DNA from: Oxytricha trifallax | Lineage: Eukaryota > Ciliophora > Spirotrichea > Sporadotrichida > Oxytrichidae | NCBI GenBank assembly: GCA_000711775.1 | Contig: ARYC01000615.1 | Coordinates: 62,001-126,000, forward strand | DNA: 64,000 nt | Direction: 5' to 3' | Shown: in pieces, positions 57,441 through 64,000 of the stretch | Layout of the letters: each line of letters opens with the position of its first letter | How positions within the stretch are numbered: the first letter of the stretch is position 1 | Notes under the pieces: generated by a model | The model's database searches: none | Seen by the model: the letters and a program-made list of their open reading frames with translations, nothing else | What the model was told of the DNA's origin: nothing | Made by a program: the position numbers and the translations under genes

Positions 57441-58750
57441 TCACTGGCTAGGAATCTTCCATTGAGGAAGCGCAACCATCGCCGCTGTCAAAGGGAAGGC
57501 CTCCTCCCCACTCTATGGTGGAATTTCAGATTGACAGAGTGGACACCGATCCTTAAAGGCATTGGCATCTTCGGGGTCCATGCTATTGAAGGGCAGAGTA
57601 TTCGAAGTGATTACAGTGAAGCAGCCAATGTACTTGTATTCCGCGCCGCCGTACTTCTACACAATAGCCATCCCTTCACCTTCCATCAAACGTTTCATCC
57701 CTGCTATCCCAGATGATCCAAATGCTTTGGTGAGATTGATCTCGTTTGCGATTAGAATCTGTGGCCCGCCCGCCTTGCCTTGCTTCATAGGGACGTGAAA
57801 ATGTGAATTAGACTTCACGTATTATTCACACACGAATATCTCCTCCAGAATGTGAGTGATTTTCGTCTTCCCGGTATTGGTGGGCCCATATATCCATAAG
57901 CTGTGAATCTTACTGTTCTTGCACTTGATTAGGAGCTCGTAAAGGGCATCAAGAATGTGGAGATAACCCATTGCTTTCATATCGCCATCTTTAGTGGCAC
58001 TCTTGTCATCTCCATTATTTCTTAGTTCTGCGATAAAGTCCTGGAGTGATATTATTATAGGAACCTTCTCCTTAATGGCGATTCCCGATTTCTAGATTAC
58101 TTGATCGGCGTAGTTTATTAAACTGTATGACTTTGCAATGGCCACTAGCTGAGGTATATCATGACCCTTCATCTTAATGTAGTCATCTTTTGACGAAGCC
58201 GATCCTGAGAGCCTCTCAATCATATAGTCATTTTTCACATCCATAACACCTATGACCCCGCACTCCTGCTTCTACAATTCCTTTAGCTACTTAGCATTCT
58301 GTTTGGCTAGGAACTGCTCGTAATGCTGAGGGGCCCGTATATCAGCTTTACTCCATCCACTGCTGATGCGAAATAATCGAATGTCTGATGTGCGAGAAGC
58401 TTGACGGCTAGTCCCAACTCTGCTATATTACCCACACCCCCGCGACTCTTTTCAGTGAAATATGACTTGTTGGCTCCGGTTTAATCTGTCTTAAAGCGAA
58501 TACAGAGGTAGTACATCTAATTTGATCGATCAGTGTAGACTTCGATGATACTAAACCCCTCAATTTGACTCGTCATTACGAGTTGGCATTGCTTCCAGAG
58601 CTTCTAGCTACCCTTCTTCTGCACCTGTAATATGAATTTGTGACGGTTGTGAGTCATTATTCTTGCTTTACTTTCAGAGTCATCCGCGCTGATATAAGTC
58701 TATAGTGGCCTCTCAGTCAATTGAATATCCGTCATGGTGGACTCCGGCAT
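57441..58750 (-). CDS. Rep-like protein with SF3 helicase domain, one frameshift
   Basis: ATG 58750 (MPESTMTDIQ) to TGA 57443-57441, with one frame change near 58310-58350; about 435 residues. The C-terminal half has the SF3 helicase motifs: Walker A GPTNTGKT (57865-57888), a Walker-B-like ILIANEIN and motif C TVITSN (about 57599-57616). These are the motifs of Rep proteins of small single-stranded DNA replicons and parvovirus-like initiators. The N-terminal 150 residues (around HKFILQVQKK and MYYLCIRFK) sit where an HUH nickase would be, but I cannot identify the HUH pair; a Tyr-x-x-x-x-Lys stretch lies near the frame change. The frameshift may make this copy inactive. Its start is 14 bp inside the right repeat. 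Confidence 0.75.
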
Positions 58751-58763
58751 TTTGACTCCATTA

Positions 58764-59017
58764 GCAGTCTACGCATCTGTAAAACATTGATTTATTAAAT
58801 TAAATTTATATATTTACAAAAGTGGTCTGCTAAAGACCCTGCCAGACCACCAGACCACTAGACCACTAATTATATTTTATTAATTGATTAATTAATTAAA
58901 TATTAAATTTAAATCAAAATATGATTAATGGTACTCCTAATTCATGACAGTTGTAATTACTAATATAGTTTTAATTAATTTGTATTTCTGAAATTTCCTA
59001 TTTTTATCTATTTTAAC
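58764..59017. repeat. E5 right inverted repeat
   Basis: Inverted copy of 57094-57351. TAGTATTG on the minus strand just outside (about 59019-59026) resembles the nick-site nonamer of circular Rep replicons, weakly. Confidence 0.8.
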
Positions 59018-59639
59018 AATACTAACAGATAAATAGTTTGAACAAAAGAGTATCATAATCAAATATAAACTTCCCACTAATTGGTTGATTATGAGAATAA
59101 AATGCATATAACTACACATATTTGATACAACTATTTATTCTAATGTGGGAAGATTATGAAATACAATCAAGAAGAGCTTTCCAATATAGTGGGTGGTTAA
59201 AATCGCTATATTTTTTACTTATACTATGAAATAAAGCTATTAAAACGTTGGAATTTAAGCAGAAAGTCATTGTTCAAATAATATCTCTTATATATTTACA
59301 AATAATATAATATTTGTAGTGGATAAAAATAACTTTCCTAGAGTAATGTAATAGAGAAACCCTTAAAATTATTTGTATTAATCCTCTATGACAATTAATA
59401 AATAAACTTTATTACTCAATGCTTTTATTTCAAAAATATTCATGAATTCTAGGATAATTTAAGATGTTTGGTTTAAATCTCAGTACACAAAAAAAAAATT
59501 TTGAAGTAGTTATGGGATGATTTTATTGAGAATGCCAAATTACATTCTAAGGAATATAGAAACGTAATGACTACTTATATCATAGAGCACACCAAATGAT
59601 ATGTGTTCTCTTTTGTTCATAATAGACTAAACAATATTG

Positions 59640-60105
59640 GCCGGTGCTAACGATAAATTCATAGAAGAAAAAAGCTATAATCTATCTCGCAAACTAACTG
59701 TATCCATAGGAAATTAGTTTTTATTTCCTTTCCATACTAATAGACCCAGATTTTATAATAACTCCACATTCCTTAAAGATATAAACATTTGATCAAGAAT
59801 ACCCTATTTAATATGATGAAATTTATCCCTTCTAGTTAAAAATAAAACACACTGGATTATTAAGTTTTCTATAATATACTTTCTTTTTAATTTTTGAGGT
59901 TACAGCTCAGGAAGCTAGAAAACTACAATGAATTTTATCACCATAGGTATAATATGTATTAAGTCAAGATATTATATGTAAATATAATGGAAAACTAGGG
60001 TGGATTGGGGTTACACTCCACATACACATTCTGGCATTTTATTGAAAAAATAATGAAATTAATTAAAATTTAATTAAATTGAAGATTTCATAGTAGATTG
60101 AAAAC
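59640..60105 (+). CDS. Possible host ORF
   Basis: Plus-strand frame open for about 150 codons. The better part is RLQLRKLENYNEFYHHRYN and VNIMENQGGLGLHSTYTFW. Otherwise AT-driven. No family recognised. Confidence 0.3.
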
Positions 60106-60965
60106 AGATTAACTACAAAATAGTTACCACAGAGACATTCTAAAATTGAATGATACTTGTCAGGATTTAACAAAAACACTTCTTCAAATAAGTAAGAAAA
60201 AAATATATTGGAGATTTATGAAAATGACTTAACTCCTAGAAATTTAGTGATATCAATATTAAAATGGCTCAATTTGCATTTGAAGATTCATAAAAAATGT
60301 TTATTCAATATAAATTAAAATAATTTAATTATACAAACATATTCGAAACTATTAAGCAAATATGCTTGCTTATAATTGTAAGCCAAATTCACATTATTAT
60401 CTTTAATTGATTGTCCAGTTTTATATAAACGATTTTTATTTTTCAAATAATAAAGATAAATTATTGATAATTTTGATTTTACCCATTGACTCTAAATTAA
60501 TAAATTAGCTATTTTTTAAATAAGCAATCCTTTATTAAAATCGAATAGTTAATATATAAATGAATTATTATGAGTAATTTTTAATAAATAATTTCAATTT
60601 ATCATCTATCATTGATTTCTTTATTTATTTTTCTAATCTAAACTTATTTTAATAACACATTATATAAATCTTTATTATTTATCTATTTAGTATTTAAATA
60701 CACATAACAAGGTACATGACCATGAGCAATGAAATCAACGATAAGCTATTATAAATTGAATCTTTCATCCTCTGCAAATTCAATTGTTTTCTTTGATTTT
60801 TCTATTTTTTTTTATTTCTATCTCTCAATAACTTATGTTCTTATGTCTCTTGCTTGAGATCATATTTTTGTCTTAAAATTATAATTTAAATGTAGAAATT
60901 TTTAATATTTGCTTTTAATTTATTTGTAAAAATATCGATAATTGATTCTTGACTAAGCTTTTTAA

Positions 60966-61083
60966 ACATGAAAAGCCACTGAAGGGAAGATTACGGGTAG
61001 TCAAGTCTTTGGTGGTAACAACCAGTCACTTAAAGAATACTCACTATTTAAGCGTGATGGTTTGTGCTTTCTCTGTGATTTAT
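60966..61083 (+). CDS. Host exon-like block
   Basis: Reads TEGKITGSQVFGGNNQSLKE and YSLFKRDGLCFLCDL before TGA. Preceded by a possible acceptor AAAAG. Too short to assign. Confidence 0.35.
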
Positions 61084-62400
61084 GAACCATTCAAGTATTG
61101 CTTTTAAGTATTATGTAATGGGGAGGAAAAGAAATAGGCACTTTGCCTTAAAATGTAAGAAAATGAAAACTTATATAAATTATCAAGAACAATATTAATT
61201 TTTCTCTCCATTATTTTAAGATGGCTTATACAGTAATTTCTATGAATAGACCAATAATTTACTTTTTATAGCATAAGTGGTGTCATTAAATGTTTTTTTT
61301 TAAAGATTTCTTAACAAGTTTACCTAAAATGGTACTCTCTGTACCCTAGATATTATAGTGTCTTGGTGCACAGATAAGATGTTAAATTTTAATTTATGAT
61401 ATTCTCTCTTTAAAAGCGTCAGATCATAGAGACTACAACAGCTATTCTTTTTTTGAACAATTGACAGTCATATTGCAAGTTTAATCTTGGATGAAAAAAG
61501 AATATAAATAAAATATTAAATAATACTCTATACACAGAACTTATAGCGTAATTGTTAAACATATTTGTTAAACTTTAATGAACAATATTCGATACACAAT
61601 TTAAATTTTATTTCAATTAAGCAACAAACTTTGGGAGCTTGTTTTTGTTTAATTATTCTAATTATGTTTTAATCATGTCCTTATTAAATTAAATCAAAAT
61701 AAAATTTCCTGTAAATTTGACATGTAATTATATATAAATCAAAACTAGGTTTATCAAAAATATTACATCCCTTAAATGATTTATTAAACATATGTTTGCC
61801 ACTAAAAAGACATATACAACATGAAAATAAATTAACATAAAAGATAAAACAATTTGAATTATTTCAAATGATATGAATAATATAATAGTTAAATAAATAA
61901 ATATATATATTGGATTTACATATAAGGTGGATAACCAATTAGAGCCAGCCATAATAATCTAATAGGTAGCCATAAATTTTATATTTAAAGAATTTGAACC
62001 TAATATCTTATAAATATGAGCTCTACGGATTATGCCTTATTTATTTGGAAAGTATTAATTTATTGAATTAGCAAGGTTCTTCACTATATACCTAATATCA
62101 TTTTTCTGTTTTGCTTTAAATCTTTACGATTTGAAAGTGATTAACAATTCATAAAAAACTACTTTTTAATTCTTGTAGAAATAAACTTGAATATATTGTT
62201 GATGTTTCTAGTCAGAGAAACTTATAAACAGAGAAAGCATTCTATTTTTCAAATGTTTTAGGTTATTAACAATATTCAAGTAGTACTCATTTGTAAAATA
62301 CTCAAATTATTATTATTATTATTATTATCTATTTAATGTGTAAAATTAAAAGAATATTAATTAGAACGTGGAGGTTAAACCTACCCTCTTTGCGAACTTC
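61084..62400. other. AT-rich stretch with an ATT triplet run
   Basis: (ATT)n at about 62309-62329. No gene assigned. Confidence 0.25.
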
Positions 62401-62412
62401 ACAACAAAGAAA

Positions 62413-62590
62413 TGAAATTAGGAATAACTAAAAATGGAGATCTACATAAGTCTCACAAATATGCTGAAAATGGAAGCTGTATCAAATGATTTATAAATGG
62501 TTGATGCTGATCATTATTTTAAAATAAATTCAAAATATTTGTAGAGGTAAAAGAATCAAAAAGTGAGAATAACCCAGAGAAATAATTGAA
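62413..62590 (+). CDS. Host exon-like block
   Basis: Reads QLKMEIYISLTNMLKMEAVS, then NDLQMVDADHYFKINSKYLQ and a basic tail to TGA. Probably an exon; no family recognised. Confidence 0.35.
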
Positions 62591-62904
62591 TTTGTTAAGA
62601 TTTCGTAAAGGGGGCCTATAAAAATAACGTTGATTATGTATAATAAAGTAATGTGAGGAACAACTAGGTCAATCTAATTCTTTCTAAAAGAAACCAAATG
62701 ATGAATATTTATACATTTAATACAAATCTACTTAATTTTCTGAAGAAAAAAACATCAATCAATCAAAGAATTGGGAGATCGAATTTGCAAATCTTTAAGT
62801 ATCTCTTTTTTATAATTATTGCTAATTATAAAAGATAAATAGCTGTTAGAATAGGAGATTAATGAAATTAGAATTTATTTATTATTAATTCTTATAATTA
62901 TTAG

Positions 62905-62980
62905 TAGATTGCTTTTTACTAAATCACTATACTACTACTACTACTACAGAGGGGTAGTGTGAAATCATAAAGCAACCTGA
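62905..62980. repeat. Hairpin with (CTA)n loop, copy 4
   Basis: AGATTGCTTTTTA and ATAAAGCAACCT arms, with five CTA triplets and CAGAGGGGTAG in the loop, as near the E1 hairpin. About 70 bp to the left, ATAAAAGATAAATAGCTGTTA weakly resembles the E1 terminus. Confidence 0.6.
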
Positions 62981-63049
62981 TTAATTTATTATAAATTTTA
63001 AGTATTAAATATATTTAACTTTAATTAGATTTTATTTCTCCTCGATTCC

Positions 63050-63278
63050 TATTAAATATGCTGCTTGAAGACCACAGGATGTCATCCTTGAAAAAGAGCA
63101 GGTCCTCCTCTAGGGTTAAGTTGTCACCATCAATCCTGCTGCCGCTACTGTTCTAATAGTCGCATGCCATTTTACCACTATCAGCCTCCTCTTTCCATAA
63201 ACGCTTAAAGAGTCTTCTCGAAATCTTATTGATCTTTTGCATGTTACCAGAAGAGATCGACGAATCAGTTGAAGCCAT
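63050..63278 (-). CDS. Coding block, unknown, acidic
   Basis: ATG 63278 (MASTDSSISSGNMQKINKIS), then RRLFKRLWKEEADSGKMACD and GDNLTLEEDLLFFKDDILW, open to about 63050. GC-richer than its surroundings, like the element genes. It reads toward the hairpin at 62905. No family recognised. Confidence 0.5.
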
Positions 63279-63536
63279 TCTTGGGTCAGAAAACACTAAG
63301 AAACATGCAAGTTATCAGCTAGAGCAAATAGAAATTAAACCAATGGCGAGGGAGCTATTCCCATGAATGAGCAGCAAGAAGAATAATAGAGAAGGTTTAG
63401 AGAACACCTGCCGATTTAACTTCAAGACTTGGTTTTAGCAATACAACATAATAATAAAATGGGATGACATTAGAAATTGATACTTTAAAACCCCAATCTG
63501 AGAAAAAATACAACGACGTTCAAGCAAATTTTAAAA

Positions 63537-63770
63537 ATGTTGGTTAGTTCAACGCAGCCTTTTGACCAGAGAGAGATTCATGGATGCCTTAGGAATTACT
63601 ATATGTGGCAAGGGTGCCAAAAAATAAAACTTCTAAAAATCAGAGGAATTCCTAAAGAGCACAGTGGAATCGGCTTAAGTAGATTCTTATTAGTTCGTGT
63701 GAAAATCTTCAAGAAATCAGAGGTAAGTCATTTTTAGCATCGTGAGCCACCTGACAAAAAATGACAAGGC
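63537..63770 (+). CDS. Short ORF, unknown
   Basis: ATG 63537 (MLVSSTQPFDQREIHGCLRN), then YYMWQGCQKIKLLKIRGIPK, to TGA near 63768. GTAAGTCATTTTTAG at 63722-63736 looks like a 15 nt intron and is also in frame if retained. An AAAACCCCAA motif like the E1 end stands 50 bp upstream (63489-63498), so this may be the first gene of another element. Confidence 0.4.
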
Positions 63771-64000
63771 TGGGGTCCTTCGGATTTAAAAATATAATGC
63801 AGATTGATAGAATATGGTACAATAAATTTTTCCAATAATAATTATTTTTTAAGAGTCGTACAACTGTATTTGTAGTTTATCTTTAGAATTAGAGGTGACG
63901 ACAGTCTAGGGAGGTCACTGCTTTGTATTATGCACTATTAAATGGTTATAAAATGGAGGGAGTTGGAAATACATAAGCGAAGCTGCGTAGGTTTTCACTC

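Larger units (their letters stand above)
57087..59024. mobile_element. Rep-bearing element E5 with 255 bp inverted repeats
   Basis: 57094-57351 and 58764-59017 are about 97% identical inverted copies. The 1.4 kb between them is GC-richer and consists of a single Rep/helicase gene on the minus strand. Each repeat holds three to four GGTCT units and a stem-loop. The organisation (initiator gene between repeats containing iteron-like units) recalls rolling-circle replicons more than a cut-and-paste transposon. No clear target duplication. The high repeat identity suggests recent arrival or repeat conversion. Confidence 0.8.

Noticed and set aside
1..64000. CRISPR arrays, rRNA genes, bacterial operons
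   Set aside because: No regularly spaced direct repeats, no rRNA-like conserved blocks, and the genetic code and introns are eukaryotic.

Overview
This looks like ciliate nuclear DNA that uses the code in which TAA and TAG mean glutamine and only TGA stops. Dozens of frames stay open through many in-frame TAA/TAG codons and close at TGA, and recognisable motifs (EF-hands, a DDE transposase, an SF3 helicase) read correctly only in that code. Introns that can be placed are tiny (32-38 nt, GTAAG...AG). Host-like coding DNA is very AT-rich, while mobile elements are much closer to balanced composition. Abundant inverted-repeat elements, and coding blocks separated by short AT-rich gaps that change frame, suggest germline (micronuclear) DNA, possibly of a spirotrich, but I cannot name the species.

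Layout. 1-7557: minus-strand host gene or genes in many blocks, cut off at 7557 just beside a mobile element. 7568-16352: element E1, 8.8 kb, with terminal inverted repeats (TIRs), a Tc1/IS630-type DDE transposase and four other genes. 17113-23242: element E2, 6.1 kb, with about 190 bp TIRs, a second DDE transposase and relatives of two E1 genes. 23410-25145, 26235-27240 and 48610-50310: three copies of a decayed repeat family (E3, E7, E4) that share a core but have different 3' parts. 29.0-30.0 kb: a plus-strand host gene. 34.3-48.1 kb: mostly minus-strand AT-rich host genes, including a ubiquitin-like exon pair near 41.6 kb. 52.0-53.6 kb: foldback elements. 53.7-55.4 kb: plus-strand host gene with MORN-like repeats. 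57087-59024: a small TIR element with a Rep-like SF3 helicase. 62.4-64.0 kb: further host coding blocks.

The most notable result is that E1 and E2, which are strongly diverged, both encode a large protein with a Josephin/papain-like cysteine peptidase signature (Gln five residues before Cys, then His, then Asp exactly 15 residues later), preceded by a possible chromodomain. Both also encode a second shared small protein on the strand opposite the transposase. Together they look like a family of ciliate transposons whose mobility module includes a peptidase or deubiquitinase-like protein.

Caveat: all frames were translated by hand. Exon limits of AT-rich host genes are approximate, and many frame changes cannot be assigned to intron, excised germline segment or mutation from this sequence alone.
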